A stretch of 64,000 nt of DNA from Syngnathus acus (GCF_901709675.1 NC_051093.1:2042553-2106552), one strand, 5' to 3'; counted from the stretch's first letter, positions 48,501-61,235 are shown. The notes: generated by a model not told the origin, from the sequence alone. Numbers and translations are program-made.

Positions 48501-51500
48501 ACGCTGCGCACGCACGCACGCACACACACACGAAGCCGGAATAAATCATTCCTGCTGTGATCTCAAAGATCTCAGGATTCACTTGAAATCTGCCATCTGC
48601 TTCCCCGCCCACAAACTGCATTTCCCTTGACAAGGCTTTGTGTAACATTTGCTATCAATGTTGCAGTGTTTTGTTATCTTGCTCTCATTTCCCATCTTTT
48701 CTGTCCGAGCAGCGCAAAAGCAAGGAATAAAGATGAGGCTGTGCAACAGCATGTCATGATTCGCTAAAGCTCACCTCCATCATCTCATCACATCCACGCC
48801 TGAGGAAACAAGCAATTTGACGCATTGCTTCGGTGTAGGGTTAACCCTGTCACGAGATTTAGCATCGGGTGGCTAGCAGCTAGCCGTTAAGCAAAACTAC
48901 TTTTTAAAGGCACTTTAATACCCCAAAAACCTGCCTGGCACGGTTGCTGTCCCTAACAATGATTTTTTTTTTAACCGACCCGCCTGACTCAAATCTCGCT
49001 CGGGTGGCTTTGACATCACAAGACACGACGGAGGAGACGCAGGTGGCGCGGCAGTCAGCTACAGGAAGTCAAAGCGACAACACGCGACAGGAAACTCTCG
49101 GTGATCCATCGTCACGTCAAGCCGCACTTTGCGCCGCCTAAACAAGACGCCGCTGAGAATAGAAGCGGGGCGGCCAGACTTGCGGGACAGCTGGTGGGGG
49201 GCGTGGGAGGGGAGCAGCTGGCCGCGTCGCAGCGAGCGCCCAACACAATGTATCAGGACGCATTGTGCGCTCGCTCTGACGAGGCACAAGTCAACACGCT
49301 CATAAACGTGTTCCCAAGTGGCCGTCATCACGTCTCATCTCTTTGGATGCGTCTTATTTTTGTCGCCCGCAACTGCACTAATCAGCTTTTGTGCCGCCGA
49401 TGTGAATACAAAGCAACGGCATCAAATGGCTGGCAAAAGTAAAAAGCAAGTCAAGCAAATAGTTTCATGCACTAAACATGAACAATACTTTTCCGCTTTA
49501 AATTATGAATTACAAAGAAGCCATTTTGGATGTGTTCCAAAGTTTTGTCAGAAAGAAATAATGTTGATCTAATTCTTTATTTCAATCTTCCTACTGTGGA
49601 AAAGTATTTAGAATATTTGACTATGATGCCATCCTGGCGATGCTTTTAATTTGTTGCGGATCAAAGCACCCATCTAAATGTTACCTTTAGAAAATCAAAG
49701 CACGAGATTTGACTTGTTAAGCGACGGCGGCGCGTGCGCCGGTGAAACTCTGCCATTGAAATTGTAATGAAGCCCCTTCGATGTGCCGATGACGCACCAG
49801 CGAGGACGGACTATTTTGGGCCCCAGCGTTAAATTAAAAATAAAAATTTCTAGAGCCCTCGGCTTGCTACAGCCGAAATAATTATAATGACTGTTAGCGG
49901 CGTGGCCGCAGAATCAATGTACAGTACGTTTCCCTGTCTACTGCAGTGTCCAGGTTGCTATGGTAACATCCCACAACTGATGAAGAGACCTCCTTGAAGA
50001 TGAAGTGTTCTTGCGTGTGCCGCACACCTTGTATGCAAAACGGAAGGTCAATGACCCCCGCGTGAGTGTCGCTCCTGTTATAGTTAGCCTGCCTTACACA
50101 TTTAAATGAAGATTTAAAAGAAGAGCAGTACGTGAATGCATGGACGTATGTAACCTTGACTTGGGTAATGTTGCTGACAACATTGCTGTGCTTGTAAATG
50201 TGCATCAGATCTATTTTCATCAGCTGAAAATATTCACGATAGCTAATTAGTGAGACTGAACTACAACTTGGATTGACAATGAACAAAAGTTTTGCACTCT
50301 GGTTATTGAGACTTGGACAGACTACTTGGCTAGTTGACTTTTACTACTCGCAAATGAATGCGTCACCTTAAGTGATTGAAATTGTGTTTGTGATATAATA
50401 TTAATAATGTGCGAGAAAATCTGCCAAGTTGCCTTTGGCTCTTCCAATCGCTGTCACACCCGACACCGGCTCGAGCGGGTGCTTGCATCAATTTTTCATG
50501 CGTCTCTGAAAGTAAAATGCAAACACTTTGACCGCTTGACTGACTAAGTCTGTTCAAAGGCACAGATGGATTCTCGTCGTCTTCATTTCAATTTGTCAAA
50601 TCTTGTCAATGGTACTGCTGGACTTGTGTACGTGTGAAAGTTGTTTCCATGGCAAGCGCCAGACTGATCTATAAGATGTTGTGTAATACCATTTGTGTGG
50701 CTTTTACGAGTCCTCACACGCCTCCGACTGATATGAAAGCTAGCTAGCACGCTTGCGTTTGCGCCTTCTTCCCTCTGTTCCTCTGCATCTCTCGGCTTTG
50801 CCTCATCGCTTTTCGTCCGAGCAGGAGACGCGAGATGTTGGCCGTGCGCTCCAAATGCATAATCAATGAGATGGACTCCCTCGAGCAAGTGGGTTGAAAT
50901 TCAACTTTAAGCAAAACAGCCTCGAGTGGGACCGAGGCTTATGTAACCGGCTGCGAGTCTTGTTTATCAAGACGCTCAATGAGCCTCACGAAGACGAACG
51001 GAGTCACCTGCTTGGTGGCCGCAGGAAGTGAAAATGAGAAATGAGACACACAACAGAAATATGCAGTCTCACCCTCGCTTACAGTTCCCGCAAATGTAAA
51101 AATCAGCCGACACGTCTTTGTACTAACAAAGTATGTGCCATCTTTCTCAGCGTGCTACTGGAAGACAAAAAAAAAAAAAGATTGTGAGAAATTGGTGGGA
51201 AGTGTGGATGTGAGCAAGGAAAATCGTTCTTCCCATTTTGAAGGATTGCGCAATTCTACCCCTCCACCATTCGTAAAGAAATGAGCCAAGGCAGGTAAGG
51301 AAGACTGAAGATGTGTCTTTTGCCATCCTGGAAGAGACGAAGAAAGTCAAATCACCTTATGTAATAGCTCCCCAATCTGTCTGTTCCCTCCGCAGCGCTT
51401 TACCTTTTGCTACGCTTCTCACAGTCCTTCTGATCTTCTCAACCTCAACCCCCTCCAGTTCCGCCTTTCAAGCGAGCCACCCAGTGTGCCGCGAGGCGGG

Positions 51501-54500
51501 GAATTAAAAAAAAAAAAAAAGGGATGTGAGGATCCGTAGTGAGTGATTTTGACGTAATGCAATGGGCGGTTGAGTGACCTCAGACACTGCAGAGATGCAG
51601 GGTGAAAACACGAGAGGAAGGACGAAGAGTACAAAGACCTACGTACCTTGTGGGGCGAAAAAAAATAAGACTACATCGAATTGTACCCCATAAAAACATA
51701 AAACCTCAATAAATAGAATAAAAAAAAATTTCAACTGGATACCATTGAGACATCTCAACTCCTCTCAGCTCATCAATACGGCACTAATATGAGTTATTCT
51801 TGGCAGAGGATCACAAATATATGATTGTGAATACATGGTGTGAATCTCTCTTCTCTGAAAATAATTTTCTTTCCATCAATCATCTTCTGCTTTGCCACCA
51901 GCATGACTTTGTTGAGATGCTTTTGAGAAGCGTTTTAATTCAAGTTATCATCCTCGAGTCAGAGCTTCCTATTTGCACACGACTAAAACGGCCATGCGTA
52001 TGTTTTGACAGCTTCGTGCCTCTTGGATTGACCTTCTAATCGAGTGCTTGAGCAAAAAAGAGAAAAGGCAGCTTGTCTCCTTGCTGCCAGAGCACCACCG
52101 CCCCCTCCCGACGTCCCCCTCCCTCTCCAATGCGCATGCGGCCCAATACGATAGGATCAAACTATTCCAGGGAGCTCTGCTTTTTTGCTGAATGGTACAA
52201 ATTCAGTCGGCCGTGCGCTGGCTCTCGACAGCAGCGACATTTGGGCTTGTGCTGATCCAGCAAAGGAGATACACGGAATCTCCTTGGGGAGAGAAGGTCC
52301 CGCGCTTCGGAGTGACGTGGAATGAAGCTGCCTCACCGAGTCTTACGACGGTCCGCAAATAGCCAAGGGCATGTTCTTGTTGTGCTTGATGCTAGCAGGC
52401 TAATGTGGTGCTTTACTTTATTTTGTTTCCCTCAGGGAGGGAACCATGTGGAAAACTTTCATTTTTGTCAATAACAAACAGAAAGGTCACAAGTCCACTT
52501 TCATGTGTTTGGGACTGCGCAACAACAACAACAACAAACTGGTTAACCAATTTGCACTTTTGGCCTCGACTGTGCTCTCTTAACGCTCTTGCTGTTATAT
52601 TTCAAAGCTTCTCTCCAAAGGTTTTCCTCAATAAAGCCCAGAATATCTTTCGTGTCACTCACAAGGTTGCACACTTGACTTGCTTCTTGTTATGAGCGCA
52701 GCTCGGATTTTTTTTTTTTGGGATGCATCCTCCTGTTTACACATTTATTTATGGCAGCGGCGCCCCGTTGGAACCTCGAATCTCTCAAGCCGCCTGGAGC
52801 ACAATGTCGTTTATTACAGAGTGAACCGACTCGCCTCTGCATGATGGCTGATAGGGAACATTATTTAAGCGAGGACTGTTTTCATGTTTGCAGTTCTTTG
52901 TGATGCTAGCTGCTTTCGTTACACACAACAAAAGGGACGTGCGTTGGTCTGTTTTTTTTTGGTGCTGAGTCAAGCGGTAATTCAAGAGCAGCCATTTGAT
53001 ATCTGACGAAGTTACAGACGATTAAACTCGCCTACCTGCAACATGTCCCAAAGGGGTATAACCAAGTATTTTGTACGAGCCACCTCTACAATTTGCACAT
53101 AACGTCACGCATCTCTCACTTCTCGAAGAGTACGACCTGCTCAAAGTGTGTGTGCGCTGACACTAACGCACTCCTTGGCTGCGGCACAATGACCAGCACG
53201 TCGCCCCCATCTCCTCAGCCCGCCTCAGTGGCAGAAAAGACGAGGCTTTGATCCCATAAATAGGCTCGGCGTCTTTGTCTTGCCGTCGTCTTTGAGTGCG
53301 TTTTGCCACGGCAGCGGCGCCGCAACATGCCAGCCGATCCGTTTGATGTTCCCACGACGGCTCGCCTTGCGTTTGAATTGAAAAATACGTGGCTTCCCAC
53401 GGAGTGCCACATTTGACCGTTACCATAGCGAGCATCACACAGGCCAATCATTTTAATAATCACATTGTCACCGGGGTTGTTTACGGACCTCATCTGCATT
53501 TTCGCCTCGCCGTTTCTGCGAGGTGAGGCCTATCGATCACGGCGCGCGCACAACAAAACTTTAGCCAAGCGTAACGGTCTGCTTGGTGTTGTGACACTAA
53601 AAACTTGGCTGCATTTCCTCTCACAACGGCGCAAACGCCCCATCTACATACATCAAGCACTATGTACAAAGATAAGTACGTCTTGCGACAAGAAAGCCGA
53701 AATGACGCGAGTGTATTTTGCTTTAGTGTGTCAGAGCAACATCTTGACTCGTTTGCGTCATATTGAAATCCTGTCAAGGGCCTCTTGTATCTTCCCAGAG
53801 AAGGTGAGAGTGATGATAACATGTTGAGTGTGCTCCAAACACAGCCACTTCTTCATCCAATTATACAGAGAGAGGAAGGAGCCCAGATAACAAATGTGCA
53901 CAATAATTCTGTACAACAAATTAAACCAAAGGGGAAACGATCTGAAAATGTTTCTTCATGTTGTCACCTACATGGGTGCTTTCCACTGCTTGTCTTGCCA
54001 TTGCGGCTATGCTAATGCTAACATGTACTAGAGTGACAGCAAACAAGCTTCTTTTTTTAAATCACGCTTTCTATGTCATCCCCAGTGAAAAATGACGCGG
54101 CGCACCAACAGCTGCTCGGTGAGAAACGAAGCCCCTTCCAAATTCCCGCTTCCCTTTCCTCACCTGACAGTCAGACGGAAAATTGCGAGGGCATTGTGAC
54201 ATACAAACTTGCGCCCCAGGGCTCCTTGGCCGGATTGATTTTCCGTCACGCAATAACACGTTCCCGGCTTGTTGTCGTTGTGCAGTCACGAGCTAACTTC
54301 GCAGCCACCCTCCTCGCAGGGAGGGGGTCCCGTACTTTACTGCAAGTCTTTTTTCCATGAGCTTAACAAAGCAATTCCTCCGTTGGCGCTCGAAATGTGC
54401 CTGCATATGAGCCCCTGCGCATTCCCGCTGAGTGTCAGAAGTCAACGCAAGCACCGTATCCATTTCTCAGACCTGGAAATAGGCGTACGACAAATCCGAA

Positions 54501-57500
54501 TTCTCCCTCTCGCCGCAACACTCGCGCCAGATGTATGGAAAATAGTTGTTGCCTGCCTCGGAGTTCCGACCTGCCGAGAGTTCCCGTACGAATCTGTCAC
54601 GGGGCCAAGTGGGTCGGTTGAGTGATGAATGAAAGGCGAGAGGGCTCGTCCAAATCAAGCTTACAATTGAGTCGTCTGGTCCTAATTCGGGATTGGCCGC
54701 TTTGTCATCACGCTGCAGACAGCTGCTAATCTGCACGGCTTTGCTTTGCTCCGTCCGCTGCGTTGGCCCCGGTGGCAGCAGGTTCAAATGGTTCCACCAC
54801 TGTCGCTTCACGACTGCTCTAAAATTACTGCCATACCTCGACATACAACATTTTAGGGGGCACATTTGCTCATCCACTTTCACGAGTTGAATGAACAGGA
54901 CAAAACTTCAAACACAAAAATGAGAATCCTCTCAAGGAACAGCTGTAGACCACAGCTCACATCCAGATGCTCGCGCGGAACTAGCCGGCCCATCCGACTC
55001 CAGTCTAAGCCTGACTACTAAACTGACACTGTATTGGACAAGAACTTTTTGCTTTCAGCCGGAACTGCTTCGTTTGAGTTTGAATCAGACGTAATTTGCT
55101 CATATCACAAGGAAGACCTTCATTGCGTAATTGTGATTATCCTGTCTTTCAGTACCGCATCGGGCAGCTGTACATGATCAGTAAGCACAGCCACGAACAG
55201 AGCGAACGCGGCGAGGGGGTGGAGGTGGTGCAGAATGAGCCCTTCGAGGACCCCGAGCATGGCTCGGGCCAGTTCACCGAGAAACGCATCTACCTCAACA
55301 AGTGAGGCCCCTTCCTCTCCTATTGATTTTGTTTGTTGTGTGTATTTGCCGACGATCGCACAATCGTACACTTACCTTCATATTCGCTTCCACTTGTGCT
55401 ATCCTCGTGACTTTAAAGTGCCAGGTGTATTGTTAACCCACAAACAACACGCTGCGGTCCTTTCCTCGTTGAACAGCCAACCAATCAGAGGACAGTCAGC
55501 GTACGTCATCGAGGGAAGGCGCTTTGGCTCTGTGAAGGCAAATTTGAAAGCTGATTGGTCAAAGAAAAAACGTCCTTTTGCTAATGTAGTGGAAGTTGCA
55601 AAAGGGATTCTGAAGGCTCAGGGCAGTCGGTTGGCATGGCAACACATGGAGGCCCAAAAACATACAACTTACTAGAAGCAGTGCAGCCAAGATTCATTTT
55701 GTTCCAACAGAAAAATAAAATGGACACCTGCTGAAATGTTTGCTTCCCCGTTGACGTTTTGTGTCTTGCAGCAAGCTGCCGAGCTGGGCCCGAGCGGTGG
55801 TGCCCAAGATTTTCTACGTGACAGAGAAGGCTTGGAACTACTACCCGTACACCATCACCGGTAAGCTCCAGTGATTTGCCATCAAAACAAAAAGAAAAAA
55901 AATTGCACTCGTCTTTTTCGGCCCTGCATAGTATGAATAAAAAGGTGCAATCAGTCCAATCCCAAATCCTATCAAAGTAGTCTTGTATGCTTCAAGGATT
56001 GAAATGTCAGCCTGCAAAAATACAGTTGACTTGGCACACCGTAAAAGGTGATCTTTGATTAACCGCACGCGGATGCGAGTGTGGCCTCGCGTGCGGCTGC
56101 CATAAAATTGCTTCCGTGCGCTCCGCACACCAAATCCACGTTTTTTTTAAAATTAATTTTGACCAAATGCTGTTTTTCTCTATCATTCACGATGATTTTA
56201 TTTATTCCTTTGTTCTCTTCCTCCTGCCTGACCCCCCACTTCGCACATTCTGTCCATTACACCGACGGCCACCGCTGGGAATTTGATCAGAGTACACAGT
56301 GAGTACTTTCACACATAACTGCACACATGGAAATGTCCGTGTTGCTTTTAATGACGGTTCTAGTGCATGACATCAAACAGTAACAGTGGTGGCAAGTCAA
56401 CAAGTACACATACATATTCCAGATTCCGATGACGGCACATGACATGCAGACGTCGCATTTCTCAATGCATCTGAATTAAAGATGGCTGAAGAGCCAACTC
56501 AACACCAAGTGCAAAAACCTTGGGAGCAAAAATAAATTCATTTTTCATGATTTCGGGGGCCCAAATCTGCACTCAGCACCAATGAAGTGCATTTCACAGT
56601 CAAGACATTCCAGCCGTCAGCCCCTCTCGGCGAACTTGTTAATTGATTGGAGCTGAGATGAAGCGCTAATGACTTCAGATGGCCCACTGAAGACGGTCCA
56701 AACACATCAATAGGGAGAAAGAAAAATCACAAGTTGAGCTTTTCACTGATTGGTTTACACCAAAATCCATGGGAATTATATCCAGGAGACTCGTGAACGG
56801 CGGAAGTGGAGACATACGCTCACTGTTTACACTTTGCTACAAAGACTCAATGCAAAAAAAAAAAAAACTAAATGTTGTAATTAAAGTTGGTGTTGGCAGA
56901 GATCTGCCGTGTCCGCCGAGGGCTCCTGTTGGATTAGTCAAGTGTTTTGGGGCTGCTCATTAAAGCTTGAGTGGCTTGGGTTGATGTGAAGAATGCTTGA
57001 GTCTGTATCATCAAATACAAGTTGTCAAGCAATTATTTGTTTTCCATTGGACGGGTTTATGAAAAAGCTTTTCAGCAAGAAACCGAGAAATACATGCAAA
57101 TTTGCTCTTTGTCACGTTTTTGATGAGTACTTAGGCCAACTATACCTTATGCCACGTGTCAAACTCAAGGCCCGGGGGCCAGATACGGCCCGCCACATCA
57201 TTTTATGTGGCCCGCGAAGACAAATTGTGCATCAAATTTGTGTGTCATTACTAGAATTGCAAATTGTCTTCACTTTTAATATCTTTTTTTTTTTAAATAT
57301 TTGACCAGTTTTTACTCGTCTGAAATGAAAACAAGTTATTTGTCAGTTTGTTTTGTAGCTTTTACTGTATATAATATGAGGTGCTCATTCATTTATTTGG
57401 GTTGACAGTCATACTGGCCCTCCGAAAGAAGCTAGGACTACAATGCGGCCCGCGAAAAAAATGAGTTTGACACCCCTGCCTTATGCATTTGAATGTAGGT

Positions 57501-60500
57501 CGTGATGGCGTTACTTGAAGAGCTACTTGTTTTTTTTAGGTGTGACTTGGTGGTGTTGAAATTTTAATTGTTTGTGTGTGGCTAGTGCTCCTTCCTGCCC
57601 AAGTTCTCCATCCACATAGAGAGCAAATACGAGGACAACAAGGGGAGCAACGATAACGTGAGTAGAAAGCTGTGCAACGCTTGCGTGATCTTGCTCATTG
57701 TTCCACCATTGTGCCTTTTCTCCTCATATTGGCTGCTATCTTATTCCGTAAAAGCAGCTTAGTGAGGACTTTATTCGGTGCGAAGTGCATTAGCGAGAGC
57801 AGGCAGTGATGGCCTGGCAGTACAGCTTGAATTTGGAGTGCCAACTTGAGCTGGTTGAGTGTTTGAAGGTGAACGTGAAATGGACCATGATGTGAACGAC
57901 AGGACGGAAACACTAATTTAATCATAAATGGGGATTGGAAAAGTGAAGAAGATGAGTGGCAGCTCTCGCATGTTCCAACCTTTAATTTCTGTCGGGATTT
58001 GACAAGTACACCATTGTGTTTTAATCATTTACGAACCCGGCAAAAAAAATGTTTTTTAAAAAATTCGTTTTTCATAGTCTTGGTAAGTAACTAAGTACAA
58101 ATACTTCATTCACAGTACATTTTTTAAGTAAAATATTTCTACGTGTTCTGGAGTCTAGCAAATATCTGCACTTCAACTTAAGTAATGACTACGTGAGTAC
58201 TTTAGTCACTTTTCACTCGAATACGAAGTATAAGATGCTTTCGTTGTGTCAAGTGTTATTTTAAAGGCACATTATTACGCAATTCTGAGCCTAAGTTGTA
58301 ATAAGAGGCCACAGCACCACCCAGTGGGCAACACTGGGCATTGCAGTCTCACCAATCAGTCTACAGTTCACTTGAGCGTGAGCGAGGGTTCTAGTTTGAC
58401 CACCTCAGCCCAATTCTCAAGTTTGCCAGTCTGAATTCAAACGGTTTCACGTGACAATGTAATTTAACAAGCACTGTGTGAAACCACTCTGTCAAAAGTG
58501 AGAGAAAAAAAATTCTTACTTACCGCACTATATTGGCTGCTCCGTTTGTCTACAACGTTGCTAGCATGGCTTCTTTCTGAACGGAGTATCAAAAAGTCGC
58601 CTTTACGACAGCTCCTCTGAGCTGCAATGAGCAAATGATTGAGGATTCCACGGTCCCGCCTTCTTTCTCTGCCGTCTGATTGCTTACGTCATGATCAATT
58701 AAGAACTTGTTGGAGTTGTGCCTTCCTATTAGGGGTGTAACGATTCATCGATACACATCGATTAATCGATATAATGCTCTACGATTTATTGGCATCGATG
58801 CTAAACGTAAACATCGATTTATCTCGCCGTGTTTGACCTCGGACATTAGACGCGACTTTATTTTGAAATCCAGTTCATTGTTGCTTGCTTCCTCTTTCCG
58901 GGAGCAGTACGCGGCGTGCTGTGTTGTGAGCAGAGCAGGCACGTGAAAGGGGAGCCGACAACTACGCGGCTCCTGGGCTGGTGCTATGGCTAGTGTCCAA
59001 GAAGACGAGGAAATTCGCTCCCCTTTGGGCTTCAAGTCATTCGTTTGGAAGCACTTTGGATTCCAAAGAAAAGATGGCTCAACGGACAATTAAAATTATT
59101 GTAAATAAATAGTTCAGTAATGCACTTTAAAGTTAATGGTATTACAAAAAAAGAAAGAATATTCATTTTTCTTTACTTATATGAGAAAAAATATAGTATG
59201 TATTGTATACTACAATACTCTTGTAATTTCCTAAATAAAGAGTTTGCAGTACCTTGTTGATTTTGCGTATGAATTGTTATAAATCAGGATATTGTTCTAT
59301 ATTTTTTATTTAAAAAAATAAAAATATCGATCGTGGAGCACTATATCGTGATGTATCGTGAATGAATCACAGCAGGCTTTAAGATATCGGCAATAATCGT
59401 ATCGTGGGCCTTTGTATCGATATGATATCGTATCGTGACAAAACCGGCGATTTACACCCCTACTTCCTATACAGATATTTTGCAGCGGGCCCCGAGATGA
59501 GGAAACGGAGGTTTGTTTCCTGGACATCGCCTATGATGAGGTTCCGGAACGCCACTACAAGGATTCAGAGGTGATCATGCTACCTTTTGTCACCTAACGT
59601 TCTGTCCAAAATTAAAAAGAGCGAATTGTGAGGTCTTGGGGGAAATGAGGTAATTTAAGTAAAAAAAAAAAAAAATGGTGAAAAGGTGACGAGGTAAAGT
59701 TGCATTATTTACTGTTTGTGCTCGTTTGAAGCACCCTCAAGATGGCGCCAAAGCAGATCTTTTCTATTAGTGACACGAGATTTGTGTCAAGACAACAATT
59801 TTCTTGAATTTAGTCAGTATTCGACGCTGTGCTCTATCTTTACAACCCCTGGGAGTGGTTAAGCAACTATCAGACTTCTCAAGATTGGCGAACTCAAAAC
59901 TGCCGGGTTTTTCAGAGGACAGGGCAGCTTTAACCAACGTAGCCAATATCACTTGGCCTTCAGCAAAGCGGCACTTAGCATCCGCGGCAGGCCTGGCATG
60001 CGCTCCATGCCACAGCTGGCGTTCCCCGTGGGGACGGAGCAGAGCCCGAGACAAATGAGCGCAACAACAGAATCAATCCAGAAGAAACGCTCATTAGTGC
60101 ACGTCAACTTCGTAATGAGGGCCCGCCCGTCGAGCATGTTGGCCTTTTACACGCACAGGTGGTCATGCTTTCCAGAGATACTATAATACGAACCAGGGCT
60201 TTGGCGCCATCTTGTGGCATTTTAGAGAATCTTGCTATTTAATGACGAATGAATGGATGTGTGCTTTTTTTTGTCCGCGTCTCACGTAGGATTTGCGCTA
60301 TTTCAAGTCCAAGAAGACGGAGCGTGGCCTCCTGCAGAATGGCTGGATAGACACGCAGGAGCCCATCATGTGCTCCTACAAGCTGGTCAGCGTCAAATTT
60401 GAAGTGTGGGGCCTGCAGACACGTGTGGAGCAATTTGTACATAAGGTCGGCCTGACAACATTTTCAAGAAAGAAAAATACTCTACCCACTTTCAGATATT

Positions 60501-61041
60501 GGACTCATGAATCATCGTACCTCTCGAAATGTTTTGGATGTCAAGTACTTTGAAAGTGTTAGGAAGGGCCGCCTAACTGTCTTGTTTGTGCTCAGGTCAT
60601 ACGAGATGTACTGCTGTTGGGACACAAGCAGGCCTTTGCCTGGGTGGACGAGTGGATCGGTGAGTGGCAAAGCTTTCACTCGAGAAATGACACAACGTGC
60701 CCAATTGTTACGTGTCCCCGCCGGCAGACATGAGCATGGAGGAGGTGCGCGAGTACGAGCGCGACACGCAGGAAGCCACGAACCTGAAGCTGGGCACCTT
60801 CCCGCCGGCCATCGCCATCAGCGAGACGCCGCTGCCGTCCACTGCCCGCGGCGGGCCCAACAGCGCCCCATCCACGCCTCTGTCCACCGAGGCACCTGAG
60901 TTTCTCGCTGTGCCCAAGGACCGCCCCCGCAAGAAGTCGGCTCCAGAGACCCTGACCCTGCCCGACCCGCACAGCCGGCGCGATTCCCTCTTCAAACTTC
61001 CCAGCTTCTTCTCTTGGAACTCGGGCCCGCAGCCTGAATGA
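45545..61041 (+). CDS. pitpnc1: Cytoplasmic phosphatidylinositol transfer protein 1 (RdgB-beta)
   Basis: Soluble class II PITP that moves phosphatidylinositol and phosphatidic acid between membranes. Coding exons are 45545-45592, 55153-55301, 55772-55860, 56291-56298 (8-nt microexon), 57586-57657, 59475-59570, 60290-60445, 60596-60659 and 60728-61041. They sum to 996 nt, 331 residues, against 332 in human. The N-terminus MLMKEYRICMPLTVEEYRIG, the KLPSWARAVVPKIFYVTEKAW segment, the CSFLPKFSIHIE strand and PIMCSYKLVSVKFEVWGLQ are all PITP-fold signatures. The acidic-to-basic C-terminal tail contains APEFLAVPKDRPRKKSAPET; in human this region carries serines that bind 14-3-3. The exon at 60290-60445 uses an unusual donor (GTCGGC). 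Intron 1 is 9.6 kb. Two hAT elements sit in introns 4 and 5, one almost touching an acceptor. Whether this is the a or b teleost duplicate is unknown. Confidence 0.95.
47139..47180. repeat. Solitary Tc1-type transposon end in pitpnc1 intron 1
   Basis: CAGTGGATATAAAAAGTC preceded by TA, followed by TACACACCCTGTTCAAATGG, matches the terminus of a widespread fish Tc1 family different from the one at 6676. No opposite end or transposase is nearby. Confidence 0.65.
47534..47585. repeat. Imperfect CA microsatellite
   Basis: An alternating CA run interrupted by TG, GA and CG dinucleotides, in pitpnc1 intron 1. Confidence 0.85.
56291..56298 (+). other. pitpnc1: Predicted 8-nt microexon of pitpnc1
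   Basis: AGTACACA, preceded by an acceptor (TTTGATCAG) and followed by a strong donor (GTGAGT). The exon at 55772-55860 ends after one base of a codon, while the exon at 57586 begins on a codon boundary, so joining them directly breaks the frame. Adding these eight bases gives GAG TAC ACA, i.e. Glu-Tyr-Thr, exactly the residues the family has before CSFLPKF. A pyrimidine-rich tract lies at about 56215-56265. Confidence 0.85.
57153..57478. mobile_element. Short non-autonomous hAT element in pitpnc1 intron 4
   Basis: A 326-bp element with terminal inverted repeats (GTGTCAAACTCA at the left, TGAGTTTGACAC at the right, CCCCTG end), typical of a widespread vertebrate hAT family with GGCCCGC-rich subterminal sequence. 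A perfect 8-bp target duplication CCTTATGC flanks it at 57145-57152 and 57479-57486. It has no coding capacity. It ends 107 bp before the next exon. Confidence 0.93.
58730..59462 (+). mobile_element. Non-autonomous Ac-type hAT element in pitpnc1 intron 5
   Basis: A 733-bp element with TAGGGGTGTAA at the left and TTACACCCCTA at the right. A perfect 8-bp duplication CTTCCTAT lies at 58722-58729 and 59463-59470. Subterminal sequence is full of ATCGAT, ATCGTG and similar short motifs, as expected for transposase-binding sites. It keeps a small 5' piece of a transposase gene but has lost the catalytic core. Its right end lies 12 nt upstream of the exon starting at 59475. Confidence 0.95.
58986..59093 (+). 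pseudogene. Remnant of the 5' exon of an Ac-type hAT transposase
   Basis: A 35-codon frame starting MASVQEDEE and including KSFVWKHFGF, the usual opening of a BED-type zinc finger in hAT transposases. The zinc-binding cysteines and the catalytic domain are deleted. It lies inside the 733-bp element and has no function expected of it. Confidence 0.75.
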
Positions 61042-61235
61042 AGAGCCGCCGCCCAGCGGACCCCGCCAGAGCCCCTCGGCGGGCTGAAGGCGTGTTTCGG
61101 CGTGACGGCGGTCTTAGCTCCCGCACCCGCCGCAGAACCTGACGGCACAACCCGGAGGTTCCCGAGACAGAGGCACAAAAGCCAGAAAGCACCGCTCGGC
61201 ACGCTTGGCCCTGTTAAGTGTAGCATACATTCCTT

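Larger units (their letters stand above)
45593..55152 (+). other. Large first intron of pitpnc1
   Basis: 9.6 kb with no exon or RNA gene recognised. It contains a Tc1 end relic at 47139 and CA-rich microsatellites at 47534-47585 and 48510-48531. First introns of this size in compact fish genomes often hold conserved enhancers, but none can be shown from one sequence. Confidence 0.6.

Noticed and set aside
52495-52545. CAA-type short repeat in pitpnc1 intron 1
   Set aside because: Only a few units (ACAACAACAACAACAAAC); an ordinary short simple repeat.
55235-55675. 146-codon plus-strand frame overlapping pitpnc1 exon 2
   Set aside because: It uses a different frame from the PITP exon and runs into the intron.
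57153-57478. Possible tRNA-derived SINE
   Set aside because: No A/B-box or tRNA-like head; the inverted termini and 8-bp duplication identify a hAT element.
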